DNA of 64,000 nt from Acidisoma sp. PAMC 29798 (GCF_030252425.1 NZ_CP126994.1:1240001-1304000), one strand, 5' to 3'; counted from the first letter of the stretch, positions 25,863 through 35,931 are shown. Numbers and translations are program-made. Notes: a model not told the origin generated them from the sequence alone.

Positions 25863-28769
25863 CTACGCCCGCTTGCGTTTCGGCTTGGCCTTCTCGACCG
25901 CCATTGGCAATAACGGCTTCAAAAAGCGCGCCGTGTGGCTTTCTTCGCTCATCGCGACCTCTTCCGGCGTGCCCTGGGCGACGATCCGGCCGCCGCCATC
26001 GCCGCCCTCCGGCCCGAGGTCCAGAATCCAGTCGGCGGTCTTGATGACTTCCAGATTATGCTCGATCACCAGGATCGTATTGCCCTGGTCCACCAAGGTG
26101 TGCAGCACTTCCAACAGCTTGCGCACATCCTCGAAATGCAGGCCCGTGGTCGGCTCGTCGAGGATATAGATCGTCCGGCCGGTGGCACGCCGCGCCAGCT
26201 CCTTGGCCAGCTTAATACGCTGCGCTTCCCCGCCCGACAGCGTCGTCGCCTGCTGGCCGAGCTTGACGTAGCCCAGGCCGACCCTCTCCAGGATCGACAA
26301 CCGGTCATGGATGCGCGGTACCGCCGAGAAGAAGGGCAGCGCCTCGTCCACGCTCATGTCCAACACATCGGCAATCGACTTGTCGCGGAACTTCACCTCC
26401 AGCGTTTCGCGATTGTAGCGGCGTCCCTTGCAGACGTCGCAGGTCACGAAGACATCCGGCAGGAAGTGCATTTCGATCTTGATCAGCCCGTCGCCCGAGC
26501 AGGCCTCGCAGCGCCCGCCCTTCACGTTGAAGCTGAAGCGGCCGGATTTATAGCCGCGCGCCCGGCTCTCCGGCATTTCGGCGAACCAGTCCCTGATCGG
26601 GGCGAACAGGTCGGTATAGGTCGCGGGGTTGGACCGTGGCGTGCGCCCAATCGGCGACTGATCGATGTCGATGATCTTGTCGAGCTGTTCCAGCCCTTCG
26701 AGCTTCGTATAAGGCGCGGGCACCTCACCTGAGCCCATCAGCCGGCGCGACACCGCTTTAAACAGCGTATCGACCACGAGGGTGGACTTGCCGCCGCCCG
26801 ACACGCCGGTGATGCAAGTGAAGGCGCCGAGCGGGAAGCTCGCCGTCACGTTCTTGAGGTTGTTGCCGGTGGCGCCGACCACGGTCAGCAACCGCTTTGG
26901 ATCGACCGGGCGTCGCTCCTTGGGCAGCGGAATACTGCTGCGGCCCGAGAGATAGGCGCCGGTGATCGAGTTGGGATCGGCCTCGACCTCGGCCGGCGTG
27001 CCCTGGGCAATGACCTGCCCGCCATTGACGCCGGCGGCCGGCCCCATGTCGATGACATAATCGGCGGCGCGGATCGCGTCCTCGTCATGCTCCACGACCA
27101 GCACCGTATTACCCAGCGCCTTGAGGCGCCGCAGCGTGCCGAGCAGCCGTTCATTGTCGCGCTGGTGCAGACCGATGGAAGGCTCGTCGAGCACATACAG
27201 CACGCCGGTCAGGCCGGAGCCGATTTGGCTCGCGAGGCGGATGCGCTGGCTCTCACCGCCTGACAGCGTGGTCGAGCCACGGGCGAGGGTGAGGTAGTCG
27301 AGCCCGACATCCATCAGGAAGCGCAGCCGATCGACGATTTCGCGCAGAATTCGCCGTGCGATCTCCTGCCGCTGCGGCGTGAGCTGCTCCAGCACCCCTT
27401 CGAACCAGGGCAAGGCCGCGCGAATGGCGAGTTCCGAGGCTTCGGCGATGGTCGAGCCCGCGATCTTCACGGCCAGCGCCTCGGGCTTGAGGCGGGCGCC
27501 ACGGCAGACGGCGCAGGGTTTCTCGGCCTGATAGCGGCTGAGCTCCTCGCGCACCCACGCGCTGTCGGTCTCTTTCCAACGCCGGGCGAGGTTCTTGAGC
27601 ACGCCCTCGAACGGCTTATCCACGGCATAGGCGCGGACGCCGTCCTTGTAGGTGATCTCGACCTTCACATCGCCGGTGCCGTTGAGGATGGCGCTCTGCA
27701 CGCGTTCCGGCAAATCGGCCCAGGGCGTCGTCATCTTCACTTTGAAGTGCCGGGCGAGGCCTTGCAGCGTCTGGTCGTAATAGGGCGTCTGGCTATGGCT
27801 CCAGGGCGCGACAGCCCCGGCATTCAGCGGGCGCCGATCGTCTGGCACCACCAGGGCGCCATCGAAGAAGCTTTCCTGGCCCAAGCCGTCACAGGCCGGA
27901 CAGGCGCCATGGGGCGAGTTGAAGCTGAACAGGCGCGGTTCGATCTCCTCGATCGAAAAGCCGCTCACCGGACAGGCGAAGCGGGAGGAGAAGGTGATGC
28001 GCGCGCTACCATCGGCCGGCGCATCCGGCGGCTCGGCATAGACGACGCCATCGGCCAAGCCGAGGGCGGTCTCGAAGCTGTCGGCGAGGCGCGGTTCGAT
28101 CCCCGGTTTGACGATGACGCGATCAACCACCGCTTCGATCTCATGCTTGGTCTTGCGGTTCAGCGCCGGCACATCGCCGATATCATACAGCGTGCCGTCC
28201 ACCTTCACGCGGGTGAAACCCTTGCGCTGAAGCTCGGCCAGTTCCTTGCGGTATTCGCCTTTGCGGTCCCGCACCACGGGGGCGAGCAGCAGCAGGCGCG
28301 TGCCTTCGGGTAGGGCCGCGACGCGATCAACCATCTGGCTGATGGTCTGCGCTTCGATCGGCAGGCCGGTGGCGGGCGAGTAGGGAATGCCGACCCGTGC
28401 CCAGAGCAGGCGCATATAGTCGTGGATTTCGGTGACGGTGCCGACTGTGCTGCGCGGATTGCGGCTGGTGGTCTTCTGTTCGATCGAAATAGCCGGGGAC
28501 AGGCCTTCGATGCTGTCCACATCCGGCTTGCCCATCAGCTCCAGGAACTGCCGAGCGTAGGAGGACAGGCTCTCCACATAGCGGCGCTGGCCCTCGGCAT
28601 AGATGGTGTCGAAGGCGAGGGAGGATTTGCCCGAGCCCGACAGGCCTGTGATGACCACCAGGCTGTCGCGGGGAATCGAGACGTCGATATTCTTGAGATT
28701 ATGCTCCCGCGCGCCGCGCACCACGATGGCGGGGCCAGCCGGGAAGGGGGTCACCGATATCTTTTTCAC
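25863..28769 (-). CDS. uvrA: Excinuclease ABC subunit A
   Basis: UvrA recognises damaged DNA in nucleotide excision repair. The 968-residue protein has two ABC modules with P-loops [20 protein letters not shown] and [11 protein letters not shown], signatures [12 protein letters not shown] and [12 protein letters not shown], the zinc-finger cysteines ([10 protein letters not shown]...[34 protein letters not shown]) and Walker B motifs [11 protein letters not shown] and [11 protein letters not shown]. Start at 28769 ([10 protein letters not shown]). It is divergent from ssb with an SOS box between. Confidence 0.97.
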   Translation of the reverse strand: MKKISVTPFPAGPAIVVRGAREHNLKNIDVSIPRDSLVVITGLSGSGKSSLAFDTIYAEGQRRYVESLSSYARQFLELMGKPDVDSIEGLSPAISIEQKTTSRNPRSTVGTVTEIHDYMRLLWARVGIPYSPATGLPIEAQTISQMVDRVAALPEGTRLLLLAPVVRDRKGEYRKELAELQRKGFTRVKVDGTLYDIGDVPALNRKTKHEIEAVVDRVIVKPGIEPRLADSFETALGLADGVVYAEPPDAPADGSARITFSSRFACPVSGFSIEEIEPRLFSFNSPHGACPACDGLGQESFFDGALVVPDDRRPLNAGAVAPWSHSQTPYYDQTLQGLARHFKVKMTTPWADLPERVQSAILNGTGDVKVEITYKDGVRAYAVDKPFEGVLKNLARRWKETDSAWVREELSRYQAEKPCAVCRGARLKPEALAVKIAGSTIAEASELAIRAALPWFEGVLEQLTPQRQEIARRILREIVDRLRFLMDVGLDYLTLARGSTTLSGGESQRIRLASQIGSGLTGVLYVLDEPSIGLHQRDNERLLGTLRRLKALGNTVLVVEHDEDAIRAADYVIDMGPAAGVNGGQVIAQGTPAEVEADPNSITGAYLSGRSSIPLPKERRPVDPKRLLTVVGATGNNLKNVTASFPLGAFTCITGVSGGGKSTLVVDTLFKAVSRRLMGSGEVPAPYTKLEGLEQLDKIIDIDQSPIGRTPRSNPATYTDLFAPIRDWFAEMPESRARGYKSGRFSFNVKGGRCEACSGDGLIKIEMHFLPDVFVTCDVCKGRRYNRETLEVKFRDKSIADVLDMSVDEALPFFSAVPRIHDRLSILERVGLGYVKLGQQATTLSGGEAQRIKLAKELARRATGRTIYILDEPTTGLHFEDVRKLLEVLHTLVDQGNTILVIEHNLEVIKTADWILDLGPEGGDGGGRIVAQGTPEEVAMSEESHTARFLKPLLPMAVEKAKPKRKRA

Positions 28770-28811
28770 CAGGCTATGTTCACTCTTGAAGCTCTACGAT
28801 TCGGGATCGAT

Positions 28812-28826
28812 GTTCGTGTCTTGTTC
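28812..28826 (+). promoter_or_regulatory. Alphaproteobacterial LexA (SOS) box between uvrA and ssb
   Basis: The sequence reads GTTC-GTGTCTT-GTTC, an exact match to the alphaproteobacterial LexA site GTTC-N7-GTTC. It lies 42 bases upstream of the uvrA start and about 160 bases upstream of the ssb start, so LexA could repress both divergent genes. Confidence 0.82.
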
Positions 28827-28984
28827 TGGTATAGGCTTTGCGGCATGTCGTCGAGCCTGCGGGAAAATATCGAGCGCTTTCTGCAACGAAATGGGCGTGG
28901 CGCGCTGGTGATGATGACAGTTTTACGCTATTCTCGTGGCGTGGGATTCCCGGAATCCCCGATGGATCGAAGTGGAGACTGACT

Positions 28985-29491
28985 ATGGCGGGCAGCGTTA
29001 ACAAGGTGACCTTGATCGGAAATCTGGGCAAGGACCCCGAGATCCGCAACACCCAGTCCGGCATGAAGATCGTGAACCTGCGCATCGCGACCTCCGAAAG
29101 CTGGAGCGACAAGACCAGCGGTGAGCGGCAGGAGCGGACGGAGTGGCACAGTGTCGTGATCATGAACGATCGCCTCGCGGACGTCGCCGAGCGGTTTCTG
29201 CGCAAAGGCAGCAAGGTCTATCTCGAAGGCAAGCTCCAGACCCGGAAATGGACCGATCAGGCCGGTGCTGATCGCTACACAACTGAAGTCTTGCTGGGGC
29301 GAATCGGGGCGGAACTCGTTCTGCTCGACCGTGCCGGTGATGCGGGCGGCGCTACCGAAGGGGCCGAGCGCTCCTATGGCGGCGCGGCTCGGCCGGCAGC
29401 CGCGAAGCCGGCAGCCCGCGCACCTGCATCGGCGGGCTGGGATAGCGGCAATGCCCGCGCCAGCGACCTGGACGACGAGATCCCCTTCTAG
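28985..29491 (+). CDS. ssb: Single-stranded DNA-binding protein
   Basis: SSB protects single-stranded DNA in replication and repair. The 168-residue protein has the OB fold ([64 protein letters not shown]), a glycine/alanine/proline-rich linker and the acidic partner-binding tail DLDDEIPF. The ATG at 28985 is preceded by GGAG; an upstream extension of the frame lacks family similarity. It is divergent from uvrA and likely shares its SOS box. Confidence 0.96.
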   Translation: MAGSVNKVTLIGNLGKDPEIRNTQSGMKIVNLRIATSESWSDKTSGERQERTEWHSVVIMNDRLADVAERFLRKGSKVYLEGKLQTRKWTDQAGADRYTTEVLLGRIGAELVLLDRAGDAGGATEGAERSYGGAARPAAAKPAARAPASAGWDSGNARASDLDDEIPF

Positions 29492-29694
29492 GTCAGAGCG
29501 TGATGCGTTGCCTGATTGCCACAGACCGTTCGATCGCATCGAACAGTCTGTGGCGCCTTACGCCTTCGTCAAAGTAAGGAAGCGAATCAACCGCATCGGG
29601 CCTTCTGCGAAGCGCGCATACCCGCCCGATGCTCGGATCGCCGGAACCCCCCGGTGTGAGCCGGGACATTTCGAACTCCGCGAAACCGACATCA
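29492..29694. other. Intergenic region with two inverted repeats after ssb
   Basis: A near-perfect 17-bp stem spans 29518-29554: gccacagaccgttcgat pairs with atcgaacagtctgtggc across a cgc loop with one mismatch. It has no T tract but could end or protect the ssb transcript. A second inverted repeat (gcatcgggc at 29593-29601, gcccgatgc at 29624-29632) follows. No gene is seen here. Confidence 0.6.
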
Positions 29695-30297
29695 TCAACG
29701 TCTGGTATAAGCGTACCGGTGTCCCAGCCATTTGGTTCCAGACCCATCGGGCGAGATGAAATACTGGTCCTTGGCGTCGTGGTTGGGCCCGTTTCGCGTG
29801 GTGATCTGCTGCATCCGAAGCATCTTACCGGTGTCCCCAAGGCCGTCGCCTGTGATGGCGAAAGGCTGGAACTCCACCACGATCCGGTCACCGGGATCAC
29901 GGTCGAGGCTCCAGGCCGACATGATGCCGAACGGATCACGCATATCCATCGACACGTAGTCCCATCGGCCTTCGACGCGGTTGAAGGTGAGGTAGTCGAT
30001 GCGCTTGATCGAGGCGCCCGAGGTGTCGGCGGGATCGCGCAAATATTCCTGCATCATCGACCCGATCATCCGGCGCTCGGCGATGAGGTTGGTGGTCGTG
30101 ACCGGGCCAGACTTGGGCGTGTCCCACGCCGTCTCGGTCACGTCCCAGACGCCGGCGCGGAGAGCCAGAGCCGTCCCCTCGGGTCCAAGTTCGGTCAGTG
30201 TGTCAGAGAAGGTGGGTGCCTTGGTACCCGCGACTGCGGCCACGGGGAAGAAAGCCGCAGTGGCGGCGATGGTGAGAAGATGACGGCGATGGAGCAT
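29695..30297 (-). CDS. Exported protein, DUF1579-like
   Basis: The 200-residue protein starts with a signal peptide (MLHRRHLLTIAATAAFFPVAAVAG) whose two arginines make it a weak Tat candidate. The mature part (LRAGVWDVTETAW, TTNLIAERRMIGSMMQEYL, IDYLTFNRVEGRWDYVSMDMRDP, FISPDGSGTKWLGHRYAY) resembles the DUF1579 lipocalin-like fold; no enzymatic role is established. The start at 30297 is chosen for the signal peptide. It is divergent from the LysR gene, which may regulate it. Confidence 0.65.
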   Translation of the reverse strand: MLHRRHLLTIAATAAFFPVAAVAGTKAPTFSDTLTELGPEGTALALRAGVWDVTETAWDTPKSGPVTTTNLIAERRMIGSMMQEYLRDPADTSGASIKRIDYLTFNRVEGRWDYVSMDMRDPFGIMSAWSLDRDPGDRIVVEFQPFAITGDGLGDTGKMLRMQQITTRNGPNHDAKDQYFISPDGSGTKWLGHRYAYTRR

Positions 30298-30405
30298 GGC
30301 GACCTCGAATGTGTAGGGACCGGTTGGTCTTGCCAACCTCATCGCCTGTCGCTCTTTCCGGATAAATGGTTGTAAGGTTCGGTCATTCGACACCCGGAGT
30401 TGGGA

Positions 30406-31296
30406 ATGGACCGTCTCGAAAGTATGGCGGTTTTCATCCGGGTTGCTGACCTCGGATCCTTTGCCGCGGCTGCGGGCGATCTCGATATGTCGCCCCAAAT
30501 GGTCGCGAAGCACGTGATGTCCCTCGAAGCCCGCCTTGGCGTGCGCCTGCTGAACCGAACCACGCGGCGGCAGAGCCTGACCGAGGTCGGTAACACCTAT
30601 CTGCAGCGCTGCAGAGTCGTGCTCGCCGAAGACGCCGCGGCCGATGCCGTCGCTCAGGAATTGGCCGCCGAACCCCGAGGTAGACTTCGGATCAGCGCCC
30701 CGTCGACATTCGGTGCGCAACGTCTTGCGCCATTCATCGCCCGCTTCTTACGCCAGTTTCCAAAGCTTGAAATAGACTTGGTGCTGTCCGATGGATTTGT
30801 GGACTTGGTTGAGGATGGGTTCGAGGTCGCGTTTCGAACAGGGATGTTGACGGACTCACGATTGATGGCGCGCGCGCTGTCGCCGTTCCTTCTCGTCGCC
30901 TGCGCCTCTCCTGCTTATCTGGGCGAACGCGGCGCGCCGATTGAGCCGGCCGACCTGAAACGCCACGAATGCGTGGGATTTGCCCATTGGCCGCCGAAGA
31001 TGGTGGACGAATGGCGCTTCGTTCGGGAAGACACTGTGTATGAGGTCAGCATCCGCAGCCGATTGAGAGTGAACAATGCGAGGGCGCTATTGGCCGCTGC
31101 ACGGGAAGGGTTCGGCATTGTCCTTATCGCGCAAGATCTTGTGCGTGATGAGCTTGCTTCCGGACAACTGGTCCGTGTCATGCCAGACTTCGAGGTCCCT
31201 TCGCGAGACCTGCACATGCTCTACCTCGCCGACCGGCAGCAAACGCCGAAACTCCGCGCATTCATTGACAATGCAATACACGAGTTCAAGCTTTAG
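30406..31296 (+). CDS. LysR family transcriptional regulator
   Basis: The 296-residue protein has an N-terminal winged helix-turn-helix (MDRLESMAVFIRVADLGSFAAAAGDLDMSPQMVAKHVMSLEARLGVRLLNRTTRRQSLTEVG) and a periplasmic-binding-like effector domain (GRLRISAPSTFGAQRLAPFIARFLRQFP). The ATG at 30406 gives the canonical MDRLESM start. It is divergent from the DUF1579-like gene with 108 bases between, the usual LysR arrangement for a regulated neighbour. The inducer is unknown. Confidence 0.9.
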   Translation: MDRLESMAVFIRVADLGSFAAAAGDLDMSPQMVAKHVMSLEARLGVRLLNRTTRRQSLTEVGNTYLQRCRVVLAEDAAADAVAQELAAEPRGRLRISAPSTFGAQRLAPFIARFLRQFPKLEIDLVLSDGFVDLVEDGFEVAFRTGMLTDSRLMARALSPFLLVACASPAYLGERGAPIEPADLKRHECVGFAHWPPKMVDEWRFVREDTVYEVSIRSRLRVNNARALLAAAREGFGIVLIAQDLVRDELASGQLVRVMPDFEVPSRDLHMLYLADRQQTPKLRAFIDNAIHEFKL

Positions 31297-31418
31297 CGAA
31301 GGGCCATCAGACTGATCCCTCCTGCGACCGGTCCAGCGCGCTCGTGTCGAGAGTTTGCACGACTTAAGTTTGTGGTATCGCTCGTAAGGCTGGCGTTGAT
31401 CGACCTGGAGTATGCGCT

Positions 31419-31862
31419 ATGAATCTGGCTTACCTGTCGACAGTGTCTGCACTGGCCGGAACTGTGATCGGCGGTGTCACGACGTTTGCGACCTCGTGGC
31501 TCACTCACACGGCCCAGGTGAAATCGGCGCGGCTCGCCGCAGAAAGAGCAAGGCGGGAAGAACTGTATGGAAGATACGCCGAGGAGCTGGCTCTTCTATA
31601 TAGCTTCGCATTGGGTGAAGAAGGTCTCTCCTATAGCAAGCTTGTCACAATCACCGGCTTGCGCGGTCGCATTATCCTTCTCGCAACACCCGCTGTGATC
31701 GAAAGCGCGGAACGCGCGGTGAACTTGATCATCGACCTCTATCAGGGTCCTCGTCTCACGAGAGAGGAAGTAAGACAACGTATTGAGAATAAAAGTCTCA
31801 ACGCGATTGGCGAATTTGCACGGTGTTGCCGGGAAGAACTCATCGCCCTTCGGCTTGTCTAA
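31419..31862 (+). CDS. Small membrane-anchored hypothetical protein
   Basis: I recognise the general architecture but no function. The 147-residue protein has an N-terminal membrane helix (LAYLSTVSALAGTVIGGVTTFATSWL), then a cytoplasmic alpha-helical domain starting AQVKSARLAAERARREELYGRYAEEL. Similar short proteins with this helix occur widely in alphaproteobacteria. Codon use and base composition are less GC-rich than the neighbours (rare AGA codons, AT-rich third positions), which may mark recent acquisition. GGAG at 31408-31411 precedes the ATG at 31419. Confidence 0.65.
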   Translation: MNLAYLSTVSALAGTVIGGVTTFATSWLTHTAQVKSARLAAERARREELYGRYAEELALLYSFALGEEGLSYSKLVTITGLRGRIILLATPAVIESAERAVNLIIDLYQGPRLTREEVRQRIENKSLNAIGEFARCCREELIALRLV

Positions 31863-31976
31863 GATATCGTTGCCACCCTGGCTATAGGCCCAATAGGCGG
31901 CGTTCAGGGGCCCCCCACGCCTTCGCGTGCGATGACGAGAGACTTGGTCATTGAACCGACTTAAACCGATCCCGCT

Positions 31977-32783
31977 CTAATCATGCGCGTCCATCGCCAG
32001 GATCTGCGTCACAGCCTCAGCCCATCCATCCGAATCATTGTCGGCCACCACCAAATGCGCGCCGGTCTTCACAATCGTGGGCGCGTTTCCCATCGCGATG
32101 CCGAGCCCCGCCACCGCGAGCATCGGCAGGTCGTTCGGCATGTCGCCGATACACGCCATCTCCGCCGGCGTGACGCCGAGGAGCTGCGCGATTGCCAGTG
32201 CGGCACGGCCCTTATTGGCATCCGGGTGGGTGATGTCGATGTAGTAATCCTGCGAGCGATGGACGGCCGAGGCTTTCCCGATTGCTGCGTGCAGGGACGT
32301 CTCCACTCGCGCGATGCGTTCGATGTCCGGGCTCGACCCCATGACCTTATGGGCCGCATGCAGATAGGGCGCGAAGTCATCGACCACGCGCCATCCCATG
32401 CTGATGGAAAGCTGCTCGCGCGCGATATAGGGCGCCTGCGCATTCCGGAGCAGCCATTCCCCGCCCGCGAAGACCCAGACGTCGATGCCAGCGGCGTCCA
32501 GAGCCGCGACGGCCGTCCGGCAGGCCTCGGGCGGTATCGTCAACTCGTCCAGGACATGGCCTTCGGCGTCACAGAGCAGCCCGCCGTTGAAGCCGGCGCG
32601 CGGCGTATCGATGCCGAGCGGTTCCAAAAGAACGTCGAGCCCCGCGAGCGGCCGGCTGCTGACGAGGGCAAGCGCCACGCCCGCAGCGCGCAAGCGCCCC
32701 GCTGCCGCGATCGTGCTCGGCGCCAGTGTCCGGTCATGGCGGACGAGGGTGCCGTCGACGTCGGAGACCAGAAGCCGGATCAA
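31977..32783 (-). CDS. Cof-type HAD-IIB family phosphatase
   Basis: The 268-residue protein is a HAD superfamily IIB (Cof-like) phosphatase. Motif I is VSDVDGTLV (nucleophile Asp), motif II ALVSSRP, the conserved lysine lies in DANKGRA, and motif III/IV is IGDMPNDLPMLAVAGLGIAMGNA. Substrates of such proteins are sugar phosphates or similar. Its start overlaps the PfkB kinase stop by four bases, so it is the last gene of the long carbohydrate operon. Confidence 0.88.
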   Translation of the reverse strand: MIRLLVSDVDGTLVRHDRTLAPSTIAAAGRLRAAGVALALVSSRPLAGLDVLLEPLGIDTPRAGFNGGLLCDAEGHVLDELTIPPEACRTAVAALDAAGIDVWVFAGGEWLLRNAQAPYIAREQLSISMGWRVVDDFAPYLHAAHKVMGSSPDIERIARVETSLHAAIGKASAVHRSQDYYIDITHPDANKGRAALAIAQLLGVTPAEMACIGDMPNDLPMLAVAGLGIAMGNAPTIVKTGAHLVVADNDSDGWAEAVTQILAMDAHD

Positions 32784-33742
32784 TGTTTGACCGGCAAACT
32801 GTGCATCGACGCTTCGGTGCTCTTGAAGTCGATGATGCCGGCGTCCGACCCGAGGCCGCCGGCCACCAGCGCCCCGCAGGTGCCGGCGAAACGCGCCGCC
32901 TGCTCGATATCCCAGCCTTGATGCAGCGCGGCGATCAGGCCGCCGGTAAAGGCGTCACCACAGCCCGTTGTGTCGACCACCTTGATGTCATGGGCCGGCA
33001 GACGGAAGGTGGTGTCGGGGGTCGAGACGAAGCAGCCATCGCCGCCCATGGTCAGCACGCAGGTATGCACGCCAAGATCATGGAAGTATTGCGCCGCATC
33101 CTCCGGCTTTTCATGGCCGCAGAGGGCTGTCGCTTCTTCGATGCTCGGCGCGAAGTAGTCGACATATTGCATGGCGGGCGCGATCTTGGCCATCAGCGGT
33201 GCGGTCGCGAAGATAAGGTCGAAGGTCGTTATGCGGCCGGCGGCCTTGGCGGCGGCGAGCAGGGCGCGCGTCGGCTCGCCATCCATTTTACCCAGCAGCC
33301 CGTTGCCGCCCATATGCACGAAGCGGGCATCGAGGACCTTTGCATAATCGGACTCGACGAGCGTCAGCACATCCGAGGCACCGCGCACATGCAGGCAAGG
33401 CCGCTCGCCATTCGGCCGCACGGCCAGGATGGAGGCGGCGGTATGCACGCCCGCATGACGCTGCAGGCCGCTTGTATCGATGCCGAAGCTTTCGAGTGTG
33501 GACAGGATGAAGCGGCCCTTCTCATCCTCGCCCACGGCACCGACGGCCAGTGCCTTCATGCCCAGCTTGGCGCAGTCCACGATGGTGCCACCCGCAGTGC
33601 CCGCCACCGTCAAGCGGATTTCTTCAATGAAGTCCGCGTTGGCGCCATCCGGGATGCCGCGCACCGGACGTCCCAAAATGTCGATGCAGTAAAGACCGAT
33701 GACGCTGACGTCGTGGGTCGGTTTGGTCTGTATCTCGGACAT
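32780..33742 (-). CDS. PfkB family carbohydrate kinase
   Basis: The 320-residue ribokinase-like protein should phosphorylate a sugar or ketose. It has the glycine-rich substrate-binding GTAGGTIVDCAKLG, a C-terminal ATP site with the anion-hole and catalytic Asp in DTTGCGDAFTGGLIAAL, and VLTMGGDGCFV. Starting at 33742 (MSEIQTK) or 33754 (MSGTMSEIQ). It lies 20 bases downstream of the ABC ATPase genes and overlaps the HAD gene. Substrate is inferred only from the locus (possibly a ketose). Confidence 0.87.
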   Translation of the reverse strand: MSEIQTKPTHDVSVIGLYCIDILGRPVRGIPDGANADFIEEIRLTVAGTAGGTIVDCAKLGMKALAVGAVGEDEKGRFILSTLESFGIDTSGLQRHAGVHTAASILAVRPNGERPCLHVRGASDVLTLVESDYAKVLDARFVHMGGNGLLGKMDGEPTRALLAAAKAAGRITTFDLIFATAPLMAKIAPAMQYVDYFAPSIEEATALCGHEKPEDAAQYFHDLGVHTCVLTMGGDGCFVSTPDTTFRLPAHDIKVVDTTGCGDAFTGGLIAALHQGWDIEQAARFAGTCGALVAGGLGSDAGIIDFKSTEASMHSLPVKH

Positions 33743-33761
33743 GGTTCCACTCATTGCTTGA

Positions 33762-34847
33762 TCAGTTGAGCGATTGGGTCGGCGTCTCATCGAGACGCGC
33801 GCCGTTCCGGAAGAAAGCGATCTGCGCGGTGGGGCAGATGACGGCCGCGGCCTCCCCCAGCGTCTGGGCGATCTCGGGCGCCACGCGGGCTCGCATGCGT
33901 GTATCCCCCACCTGCACCAGCACGACATACTGGCCGCCGATGCTGATGGACCGGCGCAGAATGCGGCACGGCACGCTGCCGGGTGTGCCGGGTGGCAGCA
34001 CGCGAACACGTTCCGGCCGAATGCCCGCGCTCAAGCCCTGGCTGCCGCCCACCGGCATGCGCAGCGGTGCCGCGATGCCATCGAAGCGAACGCCATCGCC
34101 GCGCGCCTCCCGGGCGGGCAGGAAGTTCATGCCGGGCGCACCCAGGAACCAGCCGCCGAACTCGCTTTCAGGCTTTTCGTAAAGCACGCGCGGCGGGGCG
34201 CATTGCGATATCACCCCATTACGCATGAGCGCGATCTGATCTGCGAGCGTCATCGCCTCGGTCTGGTCATGCGTGACATAGACGATCGTCTGGCGAAGCT
34301 GCTGGCGGAAGGCTTTGAAGGCGCGGATCAATTGTAGCTTGGCATGAACCTCGACATTGGTCGTCGGTTCGTCGAACAGGATCACGTCGCAGCGCCGGGC
34401 GATGGCCCGCCCCACCGCCACGCGCTGTCGCGTGCCGATATCGAGCTGATCCATGCGATAGGCCCGGCTTTCCCGCAATTGCAGAACGTCCAGCACCTCA
34501 CTCACACGGCGATGCCGCTCCTCCGCAGACAAGCCACGGTCGCGCTTCAGCGGCAGGGCGATATTCTCTTCCACCGTGAGCGTTCGGTACATGACCGGAT
34601 ACTGGAAGACCATCGCGACATTGCGTTGCCGTGGCGTCAGCCGTGTCACGTCGCGGTCGCCGAACAGGATCTGCCCGCTGCTCGGCGTTTCCAAACCCGC
34701 AATCATGCGCATCAAGGTCGTCTTGCCACAGCCGGAGGGCCCCAGCAGGCAGGTGACGCTGCCTTCCGGAAAGACCGTGTCGATATCATCGACGGCGGGC
34801 ACGCCGTTGAAGACCCGGCTCAAGTGGCGGAGGGTGATGTCAACCAT
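33762..34847 (-). CDS. ABC transporter ATPase with a non-standard signature motif
   Basis: This 361-residue ATPase of the carbohydrate (MalK/UgpC/GlpT-like) class has a normal Walker A (GPSGCGKTT), Q-loop VFQYPVMYRTLT and Walker B VILFDEPTT. The signature LSGGQ is replaced by LDIGTRQR, and the D-loop reads NVEV instead of SNLDA. A C-terminal OB-type regulatory region follows. The start at 34847 (MVDITLRHL) overlaps the preceding ATPase gene by eight bases. It probably pairs with that second ATPase. Confidence 0.85.
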   Translation of the reverse strand: MVDITLRHLSRVFNGVPAVDDIDTVFPEGSVTCLLGPSGCGKTTLMRMIAGLETPSSGQILFGDRDVTRLTPRQRNVAMVFQYPVMYRTLTVEENIALPLKRDRGLSAEERHRRVSEVLDVLQLRESRAYRMDQLDIGTRQRVAVGRAIARRCDVILFDEPTTNVEVHAKLQLIRAFKAFRQQLRQTIVYVTHDQTEAMTLADQIALMRNGVISQCAPPRVLYEKPESEFGGWFLGAPGMNFLPAREARGDGVRFDGIAAPLRMPVGGSQGLSAGIRPERVRVLPPGTPGSVPCRILRRSISIGGQYVVLVQVGDTRMRARVAPEIAQTLGEAAAVICPTAQIAFFRNGARLDETPTQSLN

Positions 34848-35931
34848 GGGCCATCTCCCTGGTCCGCTCTCGCCGTATGCCATCGGCCTGGTCGAAGATC
34901 ATGACGCGGTCACGGTTAATCGAAAAGGCGAAGTCGGATCCGACATCGAGACCGATGACAGCATCGGCAGGCGGGATGCTGACCACGGTGGCGCCACCGA
35001 ATTGGACATAGACGACGCATTCCGCGCCGAGATTTTCCAACAGGCTAATTGTGCCGACACCGCCCATCGTCGCCCCGCCGATTTGGGACGGTGGATGGAC
35101 CACATCTTCCGGCCGAACCGCGAGCAGAACCGCCTCGGCGGTATCGCTCGGCACTTGGAATGCGCCGATGGCGCTTTGGCACTGACCGTTCCGCACGGTG
35201 CCCACAAATAGGTTGCAGCGCGGGAAGCCGACCAGCTCTGCGGACCTTGCGGTACGTGGCTCGTGATAGACTCGATCGACCCGGCCGGATTCCAGCACAC
35301 GGCCGTTATCCATCACGGCGAGCTGCTCGGCCATCGTCAGCGCCTCCAGCGAATCCGATGTCGCATAAAGGAAAGTCGCGCCCAGGGAGGCGCGCATGTC
35401 CTTGAGGTCGTCCATCAGACTTTCCCGAAGCTTGAAGTCGAGGCCAACCAGCGGATCGTCCAGAATGAAGATCCGGGCGTCCTTCAAGGTGCCGCGCGCG
35501 ATGGCGGCGCGCTGCTTTTCACCGCCGCTGAGCTGGCTCGGCCGCTTACCGAGCAAGGGGCCAATGCGCAGAATTTCGGCCACGCGGTCTATCCGGCTTT
35601 TGATCATCGCCGCCGGCGCGCCTTGCTGGCGCAAAGGATAGGCGATGTTGTCATAGACATTCATATGCGGGAACAGCGCGAAAGATTGCGGCACGTAGCC
35701 GATGCGCCGCTCTGCGGCTGGCCTGCGCGTCACGTCCTGGCCGTCGATCAGGATGCGCCCGCTATCGGGCATCTCCAGACCCACCAGGAGGCGCAGCAGC
35801 ACAGACTTCCCGCTGCGTGGCGGCCCGCACAGCACGGTCAGGCTCTGGTCCGCTACTGCGAGGGTCAGGTCGCTGATCGCCGCATGGCCGCGATAGGCTT
35901 TGCAGACATGGTCGAAGACGATTGCGCTCAT
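34840..35931 (-). CDS. ABC transporter ATPase with a modified Walker A
   Basis: This 363-residue ATPase has Walker A GPPRSGKSV, Q-loop YVPQSFALFPHMNV, a normal signature LSGGEKQRAAIARG, Walker B IFILDDPLVGLDFKLRESL and the switch segment reading YATSDSLEAL. The usual DEP of Walker B is DDP, and the switch histidine is replaced by serine (YATSD versus YVTHD). The DFKLREEL-like stretch resembles the GlpS/GlpT group of polyol-type transporters. It follows the small membrane protein with a four-base overlap. Confidence 0.85.
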   Translation of the reverse strand: MSAIVFDHVCKAYRGHAAISDLTLAVADQSLTVLCGPPRSGKSVLLRLLVGLEMPDSGRILIDGQDVTRRPAAERRIGYVPQSFALFPHMNVYDNIAYPLRQQGAPAAMIKSRIDRVAEILRIGPLLGKRPSQLSGGEKQRAAIARGTLKDARIFILDDPLVGLDFKLRESLMDDLKDMRASLGATFLYATSDSLEALTMAEQLAVMDNGRVLESGRVDRVYHEPRTARSAELVGFPRCNLFVGTVRNGQCQSAIGAFQVPSDTAEAVLLAVRPEDVVHPPSQIGGATMGGVGTISLLENLGAECVVYVQFGGATVVSIPPADAVIGLDVGSDFAFSINRDRVMIFDQADGIRRERTREMAHG

